64,000 nucleotides of DNA from Methylobacterium thuringiense (lineage in GTDB: Bacteria > Pseudomonadota > Alphaproteobacteria > Rhizobiales > Beijerinckiaceae), in NCBI RefSeq assembly GCF_022179645.1, contig NZ_BPRA01000008.1, positions 62,001 to 126,000 on the forward strand, read 5' to 3'. Every line of letters starts with the position of its first letter. Positions within the stretch are counted from its first letter, which is position 1. Shown here piece by piece: positions 47,535 to 57,099 of the stretch. The notes below the pieces were generated by a model that had not been told where the DNA came from, did no database searches, and saw only the letters and a list, made by a program, of their open reading frames with translations. The translations under genes were made by a program, and so were the position numbers.

Positions 47535-48707
47535 ATGGACGTTCACGAGTATCAGGCCAAGGAGCTTCTCGCGAGCTTCGGTGTGGCCGTCGCCAAGGGT
47601 GCCGTCGCCTTCAGCCCCGATCAGGCCGTCTACGCCGCGACCGAGCTCGGCGGTTCTTTCTGGGCCGTGAAGGCGCAGATTCATGCCGGCGCCCGCGGCA
47701 AGGCCGGCGGGATCAAGCTGTGCCGGACCTACAACGAGGTTCGCGACGCCGCCAAGAACATGCTCGGCAAGCGCCTCGTGACGGCCCAGACCGGTCCCGA
47801 GGGCAAGCCGGTCCAGCGCGTCTACATCGAAACCGCCGACCCGTTCGATCGCGAGATCTATCTCGGCTACGTTCTCGACCGTAAGGCCGAGCGCGTCCGC
47901 GTCATCGCCTCCAAGCACGGCGGCATGGATATCGAAGAGATCGCCGAGAAGGACCCCGAGGCCCTGATCCAGGTCGTCGTCGAGCCGGCCGTCGGCCTGC
48001 AGCAGTTCCAGGCCCGCGAGATCGCATTCCAGCTCGGCCTGAACATCAAGCAGGTCTCGGCCGCGGTGAAGACGATCATGAACGCCTACCGCGCGTTCCG
48101 CGATTGCGACGGCACCATGCTCGAGATCAACCCGCTCGTCGTCACCAAGGACGACCGTGTGCTGGCGCTCGATGCCAAGATGTCCTTCGACGACAACGCG
48201 CTGTTCCGCCGCCGCAACATCGCCGACATGCACGATCCCTCGCAGGGCGATCCGCGCGAGGCGCAGGCCGCCGAGCACGCGCTCAACTACATCGGCCTCG
48301 ACGGCGAGATCGGCTGCATCGTCAACGGTGCGGGTCTGGCCATGGCAACCATGGATATGATCAAGCATGCGGGCGGCTCGCCGGCGAACTTCTTGGATGT
48401 CGGCGGCGGTGCCAGCCCCGAGCGCGTCGCGACCGCCTTCCGCCTCGTCCTGTCCGACGACAACGTGAAGGTGATCCTGGTGAACATCTTCGCCGGCATC
48501 AACCGCTGCGACTGGATCGCCGAGGGTGTGGTGCAGGCGGCCAAGGAGGTGAAGCTCGCGGTTCCGCTCGTGGTGCGTCTCGCCGGCACGAACGTCGAGG
48601 CCGGCAAGAAGATCCTCGCCGATTCGGGGCTCGACCTCATCACCGCCGACAGCCTGTCCGAGGCTGCCCAGAAGGCGGTCGAAGCCAGCAGACACGCCAA
48701 GCACTAA
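47535..48707 (+). CDS. mtkA: Malate-CoA ligase (malate thiokinase) beta subunit
   Basis: A 390-residue ATP-grasp protein homologous to the succinyl-CoA synthetase beta chain. With MtkB it makes malyl-CoA from malate, ATP and CoA. The N-terminus [22 protein letters not shown] (first 20 residues), the ATP-grasp part [18 protein letters not shown], and the [15 protein letters not shown] and GGASPERV motifs are clear. A GGAGG site precedes the ATG. It is followed by mtkB after 24 bp; co-location with mclA identifies it as Mtk rather than SucC. Confidence 0.96.
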   Translation: MDVHEYQAKELLASFGVAVAKGAVAFSPDQAVYAATELGGSFWAVKAQIHAGARGKAGGIKLCRTYNEVRDAAKNMLGKRLVTAQTGPEGKPVQRVYIETADPFDREIYLGYVLDRKAERVRVIASKHGGMDIEEIAEKDPEALIQVVVEPAVGLQQFQAREIAFQLGLNIKQVSAAVKTIMNAYRAFRDCDGTMLEINPLVVTKDDRVLALDAKMSFDDNALFRRRNIADMHDPSQGDPREAQAAEHALNYIGLDGEIGCIVNGAGLAMATMDMIKHAGGSPANFLDVGGGASPERVATAFRLVLSDDNVKVILVNIFAGINRCDWIAEGVVQAAKEVKLAVPLVVRLAGTNVEAGKKILADSGLDLITADSLSEAAQKAVEASRHAKH

Positions 48708-48731
48708 GCCCGCGAAAGGGAGGATTACGCC

Positions 48732-49628
48732 ATGAGCATTCTCATCGACGAGAAGACCCCGATCATCGTCCAGGGCATCACGGGCGACAAGGGTACGTTC
48801 CACGCCAAGGAAATGATCGAGTACGGCGCCAACGTCGTCGGCGGCGTCACGCCCGGCAAGGGCGGCAAGACCCATGTCGGCGTGCCGGTGTTCAACACCG
48901 TCAAGGACGCGGTCCGCGAGACCGGCGCCACCACCTCCATCACCTTCGTCGCGCCGCCCTTCGCCATGGACGCGATCATGGAGGCGGCCGATGCCGGCCT
49001 GAAGCTCGTCTGCTCGATCACCGACGGCATCCCCGCCCAGGACATGATGCGGGTGAAGCGCTACCTGATGCGCTACCCCAAGGATCGCCGCACCATGGTG
49101 GTCGGCCCGAACTGCGCCGGCATCATCTCGCCCGGCAAGTCGATGCTCGGCATCATGCCCGGCAGCATCTACAAGCAGGGCAATGTCGGCGTGATCTCGC
49201 GCTCGGGCACCCTCGGCTACGAGGCCGCGGCGCAGATGAAGGCGCTCGGCATCGGCATCTCGACCTCGGTCGGCATCGGCGGCGACCCGATCAACGGCTC
49301 GTCCTTCCTCGACCACCTCGCCCTGTTCGAGGAGGATCCGGAGACGGAAGCCGTGCTGATCATCGGCGAGATCGGCGGCCCGCAGGAGGCCGAGGCCTCG
49401 GCCTGGATCAAGGACAATTTCTCCAAGCCCGTCGTCGGCTTCGTCGCTGGCCTCACAGCCCCGAAAGGCCGCCGCATGGGCCATGCGGGCGCGATCATCT
49501 CCGCCTCGGGCGACAGCGCTGCCGAGAAGGCCGAGATCATGAAGTCCTACGGCCTCACCGTCGCGCCGGATCCGGGCTCGTTCGGCACGACCGTCGCTCA
49601 GGTGCTCGGCCAGCGTAAGGCGGCCTGA
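48732..49628 (+). CDS. mtkB: Malate-CoA ligase alpha subunit
   Basis: A 298-residue CoA-binding protein homologous to the succinyl-CoA synthetase alpha chain. The CoA-binding GITGDKGTFHAKEM, GGVTPGKGGKTHVGVPVFN and the active-site His in MGHAGAIISASGDSA are intact. The His is phosphorylated during catalysis. It forms the malate thiokinase complex with MtkA. A palindromic repeat separates it from ppc. Confidence 0.96.
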   Translation: MSILIDEKTPIIVQGITGDKGTFHAKEMIEYGANVVGGVTPGKGGKTHVGVPVFNTVKDAVRETGATTSITFVAPPFAMDAIMEAADAGLKLVCSITDGIPAQDMMRVKRYLMRYPKDRRTMVVGPNCAGIISPGKSMLGIMPGSIYKQGNVGVISRSGTLGYEAAAQMKALGIGISTSVGIGGDPINGSSFLDHLALFEEDPETEAVLIIGEIGGPQEAEASAWIKDNFSKPVVGFVAGLTAPKGRRMGHAGAIISASGDSAAEKAEIMKSYGLTVAPDPGSFGTTVAQVLGQRKAA

Positions 49629-49637
49629 AAAATCTCC

Positions 49638-49772
49638 AAACCTCCCCCCTCTGCGGGGGAGGGTGCCTCGCAGATGCGAGGCGGGAGAGGGGAGCACCCT
49701 CTCCAGAACCGGCGCTCCCCTCTCCCGACCCGCTTCGCGGGCCACCCTCTTCCGCAGAGGGGGAGAGGGTTT
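49638..49772. repeat. CT/GA-rich palindromic repeat between mtkB and ppc
   Basis: AACCTCCCCCCTCTGC at the left is mirrored by GCAGAGGGGGAGAGGGTT at the right. Inside are CCTCGCAGATGCGAGG and CCCGCTTCGCGGG hairpins and CCCTCTCC/GGAGAGGG arms. It is one large imperfect palindrome of the CCCTCTCCC type seen dispersed in Rhizobiales. Confidence 0.75.
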
Positions 49773-49810
49773 GGCGTCGCGACACCCACCAATTCCAAGG
49801 TGACCCTCCG

Positions 49811-52573
49811 ATGACCGTCACCCTTCACCCGTCACCGACGCCGAGCACCGGCGACACCTTCGCGCCGCCCGTGATCACGGGCACGTCGGCGAAGGATGCG
49901 CTCGACATCCTGTTCCACGCGCTGGTCGACGTCGCCCGGCGTCACGATCCGGAACTGGAAGAGGTGCTGCACGGCCGCGCCGACATCTCGACCTTCACGC
50001 CGGAGATGCTCGCCCGCGCGCTCCAGGTACAGGGCATCTGGTTCCAGCTGCTCTCGATCGCCGAGCAGAACGCCGCCATGCGCCGCCGCCGCCATATCGA
50101 GCGCGACGAGGGACGTTCTGCGCTGGGCGGCTCCTTCGCGAAGGTGCTGGCGGAGGCCTCCGCCAACGGCATCGACGGGCCGCAGATCCATGCGCTGCTG
50201 AAGGACCTGCGCATCCGCCCGACCATCACCGCGCATCCCACCGAGGGCAAGCGCGTCACGGTGCTGGAAAAGCTGCGCCGGATCTATCTCGTGCTGCGCG
50301 AGCTAGAGATCCCGCGCTGGACCGAGCGCGAGCGCAACGGCCTGATGAACGAGTTGCGCGACCAGATCGAGCTGATCTGGATGACGGGCGAGCTGCATCT
50401 GGAAAAAGCCACCGTCGAGCGGGAGGTCGCCTGGGGCCTGCACTTCTTCGACGAGTCGCTGTTCGAAATGCTGCCCGAGGTTTTATATTCGCTCGAAGAA
50501 AGCCTGGCGCAGTACTATCCGGACGAGACCTTCGAGGTTCCGGCCTTCTTCCAGTTCGGCTCCTGGATCGGTGGCGACCGTGACGGCAACCCCTACGTCA
50601 CGTCCTCGGTCACCCGCGAGACGCTGCAGAAGAACGCACTGGCGAGCCTGCGGCGCTACCGCGACCGCATCACCCATCTCGGCCGCGTGCTCTCGATCAC
50701 CGAACGCTCGCTGCCGGTGCCAGAGAAATTCCAGAAGGAACTGACGCAGGCGCTCTCCGAGAGCGGCGACGGCCGGGCCGTCGCCAGCCGCAATCCCGGC
50801 GAGCCATACCGGCAGTTCCTGACCTGCATCCTGCGTAAGCTCGAAGCCACCATCCAGCGCAACAAGGGCTCGCGCCCGACCGGCGCCGATTATCCGAGCG
50901 CCGACGGGCTGATCAACGACCTGCGGGTGCTTGAGCAGGGGCTCGCCGACGCGAAGTGCCTGTCGCTCGCCACCGACATGGTGCGTCCGGTACGTCGCAT
51001 GGTCGAGATTTTTCGCTTTTCGACCGTCAGGCTCGATCTGCGCGAGAACACCACGCGCACCACCAAGACGCTGCAGGCGCTCTGGAAGCAGAGGATCGGC
51101 GACCGCAAGCCGATGCCGAAGGAGGATACGCCCGAGTGGCGTGAGTGGCTGCTGACCGAGCTCGGCCGGCCGCGCAACCCCGAGGCCACCTTCGACGACC
51201 TGCCCGACGAGGCCAGGGAGACGCTTGAAACCTTCGCCCTCGTCGGCGAGATGCGCGAGCAGCTCGACCGCGAGGCCTTCGGCAGTTTCATCCTGTCGAT
51301 GACGCGCTCGACCAACGACGTGCTCGGCGCCTACCTGCTGGCCAAGGAAGCCGGCATCTTCCTCGACGCCGCCGGCACCGAGATCTGCCCGCTGCCGATC
51401 GTGCCGCTGTTCGAGACGATCGACGACCTGCGCGCCGCGCCGACCATTATGAAGGAGCTCTTGAACGTCCCCGTCGTGCGTCGCTCCACGCGCTGGCAGG
51501 GCGGCGTGCAGGAGGTGATGATCGGCTATTCGGACTCGAACAAGGATGGCGGCTTCATCGCCTCGAACTGGGAGCTGTCGAAGGCCCAGAGCCGGCTGAC
51601 CGATCTCGGCAAGCAGGCCGGCGTGCCGATCGCCTTCTTCCATGGCCGCGGCGGCTCGGTGAGCCGCGGCGGCGTGCCGACGCGACGCGGAATCCTGGCG
51701 CAACCGCCGGGCTCGATCAACGGGCGCTTCCGCACCACCGAGCAGGGCGAGGTGGTCTCGTTCAAATACGCGAACCGCGGCACCGCGGCCTACCAGATGG
51801 AGCTGCTCGCCTCCTCGGTGTTGGAGCATGCGCTTCAATCCGAGCGCGAGACCAAGGGCCAGCCCCGCAACGAGTTCGACGACGCGCTGGAAGCGCTCTC
51901 CGGCGCCTCGCGGGCAGCGTATGTGAACCTGCTCCAGCACGATGGGCTGGTCGATTACTTCCAGGCCGCGAGCCCCCTCGACGAGATCGCGCTGCTCAAC
52001 ATCGGCTCGCGCCCGGCCCGGCGCTTCGGCGCAAAGTCGCTCGACGACCTGCGCGCGATTCCCTGGGTCTTCGCCTGGGCCCAGAATCGGCACGCCATCA
52101 CCGGCTGGTATGGCGTCGGCTCGGGGCTGCAGAGCTTCATCGAGGTGCGCGGCGAGAGCGGCGAGCGGCTGCTCAAGCGGCTGTTCCAGGAATCGCGGGT
52201 CTTCCGCCTCGTCCTCGACGAGGTGGAGAAGACGCTGCTCATGGTCGACCTCGACATCGCCCGCGACTATGCCGGGCTCGTCGCAGACGAGAAAATCCGC
52301 CACGACGTCTTCTCGATGATCGAGGCGGAATACGAGCTGACCAAGCGCATGGTGCTGCGCGTCAGCGGCGACACCGAACTCGCCGAGCGCTTCCCGCTGT
52401 TCCGCGACCGCCTCAACGGGCGACTGCCGACCATCAACCAGGTCAGCCGCGAACAGGTCGAGCTGCTGCGTCGTTATCGCAGCGAGGAGGACGAGGACCG
52501 GCGCGAGGCTGTGAAGTCCGCGCTGCTTCTCTCGATCAACTGCATCGCCGTCGGCTTCGGAGCCACCGGCTAA
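49811..52573 (+). CDS. ppc: Phosphoenolpyruvate carboxylase
   Basis: A 920-residue enzyme adding bicarbonate to PEP to make oxaloacetate, the CO2-fixing step of the serine cycle. Catalytic His is in TAHPTEGKR (about 140). GSWIGGDRDGNPYVT, GYSDSNKDGGF, the second catalytic His in FHGRGGSVSRGGVP, and the C-terminal NCIAVGFGATG (family end, NTG-like) are present. Start at 49811 right after the repeat. Confidence 0.97.
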   Translation: MTVTLHPSPTPSTGDTFAPPVITGTSAKDALDILFHALVDVARRHDPELEEVLHGRADISTFTPEMLARALQVQGIWFQLLSIAEQNAAMRRRRHIERDEGRSALGGSFAKVLAEASANGIDGPQIHALLKDLRIRPTITAHPTEGKRVTVLEKLRRIYLVLRELEIPRWTERERNGLMNELRDQIELIWMTGELHLEKATVEREVAWGLHFFDESLFEMLPEVLYSLEESLAQYYPDETFEVPAFFQFGSWIGGDRDGNPYVTSSVTRETLQKNALASLRRYRDRITHLGRVLSITERSLPVPEKFQKELTQALSESGDGRAVASRNPGEPYRQFLTCILRKLEATIQRNKGSRPTGADYPSADGLINDLRVLEQGLADAKCLSLATDMVRPVRRMVEIFRFSTVRLDLRENTTRTTKTLQALWKQRIGDRKPMPKEDTPEWREWLLTELGRPRNPEATFDDLPDEARETLETFALVGEMREQLDREAFGSFILSMTRSTNDVLGAYLLAKEAGIFLDAAGTEICPLPIVPLFETIDDLRAAPTIMKELLNVPVVRRSTRWQGGVQEVMIGYSDSNKDGGFIASNWELSKAQSRLTDLGKQAGVPIAFFHGRGGSVSRGGVPTRRGILAQPPGSINGRFRTTEQGEVVSFKYANRGTAAYQMELLASSVLEHALQSERETKGQPRNEFDDALEALSGASRAAYVNLLQHDGLVDYFQAASPLDEIALLNIGSRPARRFGAKSLDDLRAIPWVFAWAQNRHAITGWYGVGSGLQSFIEVRGESGERLLKRLFQESRVFRLVLDEVEKTLLMVDLDIARDYAGLVADEKIRHDVFSMIEAEYELTKRMVLRVSGDTELAERFPLFRDRLNGRLPTINQVSREQVELLRRYRSEEDEDRREAVKSALLLSINCIAVGFGATG

Positions 52574-52596
52574 ATCTTCAAACGGAGGAAACGAGA

Positions 52597-53571
52597 ATGA
52601 GCTTCACCCTGATCCCGACGCCGACGGCGCGACTGCATCGCTCCGAGCTGGCCGTTCCCGGCTCGAACCCGACCTTCATGGAGAAGTCGGCCTCGTCGAA
52701 CGCCGACGTGATCTTCCTCGATCTCGAGGACGCGGTCGCTCCGGACGACAAGGAGAAGGCCCGCACCAACATCATCGCCGCCCTCAACGATATCGATTGG
52801 GGCAACAAGACCATGATGATCCGCATCAACGGTCTCGACACCCACTACATGTACCGCGACGTCGTCGACATCGTGGAGGCCTGTCCGCGCCTCGACATGA
52901 TCCTGATCCCCAAGGTTGGCGTTGCTGCCGACGTCTACGCCATCGACGTGCTGACCACCCAGATCGAGCAGGCGAAGAAGCGCGAGAAGAAGATCGGCTT
53001 CGAGGTGCTGATCGAGACCGCGCTCGGCATGGCCAACGTCGAGGCGATCGCCCAGTCCTCGCCGCGCCTCGAAGCGATGTCGTTCGGTGTCGCCGACTAC
53101 GCCGCCTCGACCCGCGCCCGCGCCCAGGTGATCGGCGGCGTGAACCCGGACTTCAGCGTGCTCACCGACAAGGACGAGGCCGGCAAGCGCGAGACGCATT
53201 GGCAGGACCCGTGGCTGTTCGCCCAGCAGCGCATGCTGGTCGCCTGCCGCGCCTACGGCCTGCGCCCGATCGATGGTCCCTTCGGCGATTTCTCCGACCA
53301 GGACGGCTACATCTCCGCTGCCCGGCGCTGCGCGTCGGCAGGCTACGAGGGCAAGTGGGCCATCCACCCCTCGCAGATCGATCTCGCCAACGAGGTGTTC
53401 ACTCCCTCCGAGGCCGAGGTCACCAAGGCGCGTCGCATCCTCGAGGCGATGAAGGAAGCCGCCAAGGCCGGCCGCGGCGCCGTCTCGCTGGACGGCCGCC
53501 TCATCGACATCGCCTCGATCCGCATGGCCGAGGCGCTGATTTCGAAGGCGGACGCGATGTCCGGCAAGTGA
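52597..53571 (+). CDS. mclA: Malyl-CoA lyase
   Basis: A 324-residue member of the CitE-like lyase family that cleaves malyl-CoA to acetyl-CoA and glyoxylate, regenerating glyoxylate for SgaA. The N-terminus [13 protein letters not shown], the Mg-binding [12 protein letters not shown] (about 47-58), VLIETALGM and the C-terminal [10 protein letters not shown] are typical. AAACGGAGG precedes the ATG. Last gene of the second serine-cycle unit, followed by a strong terminator. Confidence 0.97.
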   Translation: MSFTLIPTPTARLHRSELAVPGSNPTFMEKSASSNADVIFLDLEDAVAPDDKEKARTNIIAALNDIDWGNKTMMIRINGLDTHYMYRDVVDIVEACPRLDMILIPKVGVAADVYAIDVLTTQIEQAKKREKKIGFEVLIETALGMANVEAIAQSSPRLEAMSFGVADYAASTRARAQVIGGVNPDFSVLTDKDEAGKRETHWQDPWLFAQQRMLVACRAYGLRPIDGPFGDFSDQDGYISAARRCASAGYEGKWAIHPSQIDLANEVFTPSEAEVTKARRILEAMKEAAKAGRGAVSLDGRLIDIASIRMAEALISKADAMSGK

Positions 53572-53600
53572 TCGATTCGGGCTTTCCGGCCTGATCGCGA

Positions 53601-53632
53601 AGCCGCTCCGGATCGACCGGGGCGGCTTTTTC
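53601..53632 (+). terminator. Rho-independent terminator of the serine-cycle unit
   Basis: AGCCGCTCCGG and CCGGGGCGGCT pair around a short loop, then TTTTT. Thirty bases after the mclA stop. Confidence 0.9.
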
Positions 53633-53683
53633 GTTTTCTTCACCGGGGCCGGTCGGTCCCAGAGCCAGCAGGAGTCACCAGCC

Positions 53684-54118
53684 ATGCACGTCACCATCGA
53701 ACACGCCGAAAAGGCCATCGAAGCCGCGCGCCGGAAGGCGGTCGAACTCGGCACGCAGATGTGCATCGCCGTCGTCGATTCCGGCGGTAACCTGAAGGCC
53801 TTCTACCGGATGGACGGCGCCTGGGTCGGCTCCATCGACATCGCGCAGAAGAAGGCCAAGACCGCCGTGTTCTTCGGCATGAAAACCGGTGCCATCGGCG
53901 GCCTCTCTCAGCCTGGCGGCCCGCTCTACGGCATCGAGCACTCGAATGACGGGCTGATCACCTTCCCCGGTGGCATTCCGATCGTCGACACGGACGGCGA
54001 GATGTCCGGCGCCATCGGCGTCAGCGGCTCGTCGGTGGAGAACGACGATGCGGTGGCGCTGGCCGGAGCCCAGGCCATCGGCAACACCGAGCTGCCAGAG
54101 CATCCCTGGCGGACCTGA
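53684..54118 (+). CDS. GlcG/HbpS-type (DUF336) protein
   Basis: A 144-residue protein of the GlcG/HbpS fold: [77 protein letters not shown], and [17 protein letters not shown]. Relatives are haem-binding sensors or are encoded beside glycolate/glyoxylate genes. No signal peptide is seen. It lies directly after the serine-cycle terminator, with GGAG before its ATG. A role linked to glyoxylate is inference. Confidence 0.9.
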   Translation: MHVTIEHAEKAIEAARRKAVELGTQMCIAVVDSGGNLKAFYRMDGAWVGSIDIAQKKAKTAVFFGMKTGAIGGLSQPGGPLYGIEHSNDGLITFPGGIPIVDTDGEMSGAIGVSGSSVENDDAVALAGAQAIGNTELPEHPWRT

Positions 54119-54207
54119 ACCGCGTCGGGCGCACCCGAAAGAACCACCGGTTAAGCATGAGGCCGTATCACCGACCTCATGGTTTCCAGTGAGGACAAGG
54201 AGCGCCG

Positions 54208-54390
54208 ATGACCAGGGAGCAACTCGCCGCCGAGCTGAAGCGCATGGCCTCCTCGCAGGTCAGCGACATCACACGTGCGGTGAAGGACGGCCACAAGACC
54301 ATCGCCCTCAACGAGCTGGCCGACCTCGACCGCCAGCTCAAGGCGCTGGCGACTGCACTCAAGTCAAAGCCGGCCGCCCTGCGGGCGTGA
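54208..54390 (+). CDS. Small helical conserved hypothetical protein
   Basis: A 60-residue, strongly helical protein (EQLAAELKRMASSQVSDITR, LADLDRQLKALATALK), possibly coiled coil. AAGGAG lies 5 bases before the ATG, and a clear terminator follows, so it is likely real. Function unknown. Confidence 0.65.
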   Translation: MTREQLAAELKRMASSQVSDITRAVKDGHKTIALNELADLDRQLKALATALKSKPAALRA

Positions 54391-54446
54391 CGTCGTTGCG
54401 ACGACGGCTCTGGAAGCCGGCACCGCAGACTGAGCCAGACACGAAG

Positions 54447-54479
54447 ACGGGCGCGTCCTTGCCGGATGCGCCCGTTTCT
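54447..54479 (+). terminator. Rho-independent terminator of the 60-residue protein gene
   Basis: ACGGGCGCGTCC and GGATGCGCCCGT pair with one mismatch around a 5-base loop, followed by TTCT. Confidence 0.8.
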
Positions 54480-54501
54480 CGTTCAGATGGAGCGGAGACC
54501 G

Positions 54502-54924
54502 CTACCAGCGCGGCGGGCCGTCCCAGCCGCCATACGGTACGTCGGCCGGCGGCAGCGGATGGGGCCGGTAGAAGCTCGGCCTGAAGCGCGCTCCGGGCCG
54601 TTCGTCGCAGATGCGCACGCGCCGTTCCACCTCCTCGCCGAAGGCGTCGATACGGTGCTTGACGATGGTCCGGCACTCTTCGTCGGGCGGCGGCGGAGCG
54701 AAATGGGGGCCGGCAACGAAGCGCGGTCCGTAGGCGACGGGCCGGCGCGGGGGAGGCGGCAACTCCTCTTCGATGCGCTCGTCCCGGTAGACCCGGTGCG
54801 GAACCGGCTCGATGCCGGGATACGGCGGATCGGCAAAATCGGCGGCGAGCGCGGGGACGGCCGCGAGCACCGCCAGGGTGCCGAGGCCGAGACCGGCAAG
54901 CCGTCTCACGACAGGGTGCGACAT
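54502..54924 (-). CDS. Exported basic Pro/Arg-rich protein
   Basis: A 140-residue protein with a signal peptide (about 1-28, ending ALA). The mature part is rich in Pro, Arg and Tyr (ADFADPPYPGIEPVPHRVYR, PPPPRRPVAYGPRFVAG) with two cysteines (DEECRTIVK, RICDER). The pattern resembles short exported alphaproteobacterial proteins of unknown role. Start at 54924 begins the signal peptide; the frame extends upstream without plausible sequence. Confidence 0.7.
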   Translation of the reverse strand: MSHPVVRRLAGLGLGTLAVLAAVPALAADFADPPYPGIEPVPHRVYRDERIEEELPPPPRRPVAYGPRFVAGPHFAPPPPDEECRTIVKHRIDAFGEEVERRVRICDERPGARFRPSFYRPHPLPPADVPYGGWDGPPRW

Positions 54925-55233
54925 GGTCGAAATTCCTGAACAGCCACGAGCGGTCGCAAGACGCGCCGTCGTTGCAAGCAGGATCATCGCGCGGCCGAGC
55001 TGAACGAATCCGTGCGCCCGCACACGGAAACCGTTCAGCTGGACCCAGCCGCTCATCGGAGCCGTAGCGATGCGCCCGGTGGTCGAGAACGCTCCCGTCG
55101 ATCTCCGCGAAGCCGAGCGCCGCACGCTGCGCCGCGACTGGCTATTCTCGCAAGGCCATGTGCGCTGCGGTCTCACCTGGGAAACTTGACGAAGCCTCTG
55201 GCGCGACGGTGCGTCGTCGTTGATCAGGGAAAC

Positions 55234-56154
55234 ATGATCATTCGTCCCCGCCCCGGCCTCGTCGCGATCCTGTTCACCCTGCGCGGCTCGATCCTGCCGC
55301 AGGTGGCGCCGAAGGTGCTCGGCATCGCCCTCGTCGCCTGCCTCGTCACGGCAGCTGAGCGGCAATGGCCGGGGCGGTTTCCGGAGGCCGTAGGCGTCGG
55401 GCCGTTCACGCTGATCGGGCTGGCGCTGTCGATCTTCCTGAGCTTCCGCAACGGCGCCTGCTACGACCGCTGGTGGGAAGCGCGCAAAGCCTGGGGGGCG
55501 CTGATCGTGGAGGTGCGCGGCCTCGCCCGGACGCTGCCGGCGCTCCTGCCGGGGCCGGAGCACGAGGCGTTCCGCCGGCGCGCCCTACGCCGGATCGCAG
55601 GGTTTTCGCACGCGCTGCACGCCTCGTTGCGGGGCGGCAGCGTGGTGGCGGCTGCCATGCCCTGGCTCCCGGCCGCGGAGGCCGGCACGCTGGCGCAGCG
55701 TCCGAGCGTAGCCGACGCCATCCTCGCGGACCTCACCGTCGATCTCGGCGCCATCCAGCGCGGAGGTGCTCTCAGCGACGTCCTCTACGGAGTGATCGAA
55801 CAGAAGATCGCGGCCCTGTCGCAGATCCAGGCGGTGTGCGAGCGCATCCACGGTACGCCGCTGCCCTTCGCCTACACCTTGCTGCTCTACCGGACGGCCT
55901 GGCTCTACTGCCTGCTGCTGCCCTTCGGCCTCGCCGCGTCCCTCGGCTGGGCGACGCCGCTGGCGGCGGCCCTCGTCGCCTACACCTTCTTCGGCCTCGA
56001 CGCGCTGGGCGACGAACTCGAAGAGCCCTTCGGCACCGACGCCAACGACCTGCCGCTGGACGCCCTGCTCAGCGTCGTCGACGCAGCCATCCTCGACGCT
56101 TTGGGCGAGGCCGCACCCGCTGCTCCGAAGCCGGAAGGCTACGTGCTGCGCTGA
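55234..56154 (+). CDS. Bestrophin-family (UPF0187) membrane protein
   Basis: A 306-residue membrane protein of the bestrophin-like family. The N-terminal MIIRPRPGLVAILFTLRGSI, the family motif FLSFRNGACYDRWWEARKAWG and the acidic C-terminal FGLDALGDELEEPFGTDANDLPLD are diagnostic. Relatives act as pentameric anion or cation channels. The ATG at 55234 is preceded by CAGGGAA. The 3' end overlaps the convergent FNT gene by 16 bases. Confidence 0.92.
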   Translation: MIIRPRPGLVAILFTLRGSILPQVAPKVLGIALVACLVTAAERQWPGRFPEAVGVGPFTLIGLALSIFLSFRNGACYDRWWEARKAWGALIVEVRGLARTLPALLPGPEHEAFRRRALRRIAGFSHALHASLRGGSVVAAAMPWLPAAEAGTLAQRPSVADAILADLTVDLGAIQRGGALSDVLYGVIEQKIAALSQIQAVCERIHGTPLPFAYTLLLYRTAWLYCLLLPFGLAASLGWATPLAAALVAYTFFGLDALGDELEEPFGTDANDLPLDALLSVVDAAILDALGEAAPAAPKPEGYVLR

Positions 56155-57008
56155 CGCTTCCCGGCCGCCGCATCGTTCTCCGCCACCTCCGGTGCGACTT
56201 GGCCGTAGTTCAGCACCGAGACCAGGGCGACGCCGCCGATCACGTTGCCGACCAGCGTCGGCACGAAGAAGTGCCAGACGTAGTCGCCCATGCCGATCGA
56301 GCCCGTCACGACGAGGTAGAAGGCATCGACTGAGCCGGCGACGATGTGCGCGAGCCCGCACATCGAGACGAGCCACGTCATCAGGATGATGATGAACGGC
56401 GCCGCGGAGCCGGTGGCCGGCAGGATCCAGACCATCAGCGCGATCAGCCAGCCGGCGAAGACCGCCTTGACCAGAGTCGTCAGGAACGGCCCCTCGACGG
56501 CGTGCCGGCTCAGCTCGGTGAAGGCCGCGCGGACCTCCGGCTTGAACGCGTCGGAATGACCGAGGGCGTAGGCGATCAGCAGGGTCGCCGCGACGTTGCC
56601 GACTAGCACGATCCCCCAGAGCCGCCCCACGCGCCAGAGGTTGGCAAGCGTGCGCTCGTGCAGCAGCGGCAGGATTGGCGTAACCGTGTTTTCGGTGAAG
56701 AGTTGCTGGCGCCCGAGCACGACGATCAGAAAGCCGATCGAGTAGCCGAAGCTGGAGACGAGTTCGGCCCAGGGCGATTCCGGCAGGTGCGCTTTCAGGA
56801 CCCCCGGCACGATCAGCGAGAACCCCATCGTGAGCCCGGCGGCGAAGGCAGACAGTGCCAGCGCGGTCACCGTACGGCGCAACTCCTCTTCGCCCTCGGC
56901 CCGGATGATCTCGTGCAGGAGCAGCGCGTCTGGCCGATGCTTCTCCTCGACCTCCTCCTCGGTATCCCGCTGCTTCTCGGCTGCCTCGGCGCGGCTTTCC
57001 TCGGTCAT
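56139..57008 (-). CDS. Formate/nitrite transporter family protein (YfdC-like)
   Basis: A 289-residue FNT protein with a charged cytosolic N-terminus (about 1-45, Glu/Lys-rich) followed by six helices. LALSAFAAGLTMGFSLIVPG and FTENTVTPILPLL match FNT half-helices, and CGLAHIVAGSVDAFYLVVTG is the second broken helix with the central His. The substrate could be formate, nitrite or another small anion; the long N-terminal tail points to the YfdC subgroup. Formate would fit a methylotroph. Confidence 0.9.
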   Translation of the reverse strand: MTEESRAEAAEKQRDTEEEVEEKHRPDALLLHEIIRAEGEEELRRTVTALALSAFAAGLTMGFSLIVPGVLKAHLPESPWAELVSSFGYSIGFLIVVLGRQQLFTENTVTPILPLLHERTLANLWRVGRLWGIVLVGNVAATLLIAYALGHSDAFKPEVRAAFTELSRHAVEGPFLTTLVKAVFAGWLIALMVWILPATGSAAPFIIILMTWLVSMCGLAHIVAGSVDAFYLVVTGSIGMGDYVWHFFVPTLVGNVIGGVALVSVLNYGQVAPEVAENDAAAGKRQRST

Positions 57009-57099
57009 GACGCCCTCGAACGATCGACGATGAGGCCAAACGTCCGGCATCGCGAATTCTATCCCCTGACACGTACTGCGCGGAGCATCGGCACGGAGA

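Noticed and set aside
47490-49745. Long minus-strand frame across mtkA and mtkB
   Set aside because: Shadow of the two malate thiokinase genes and the downstream repeat.
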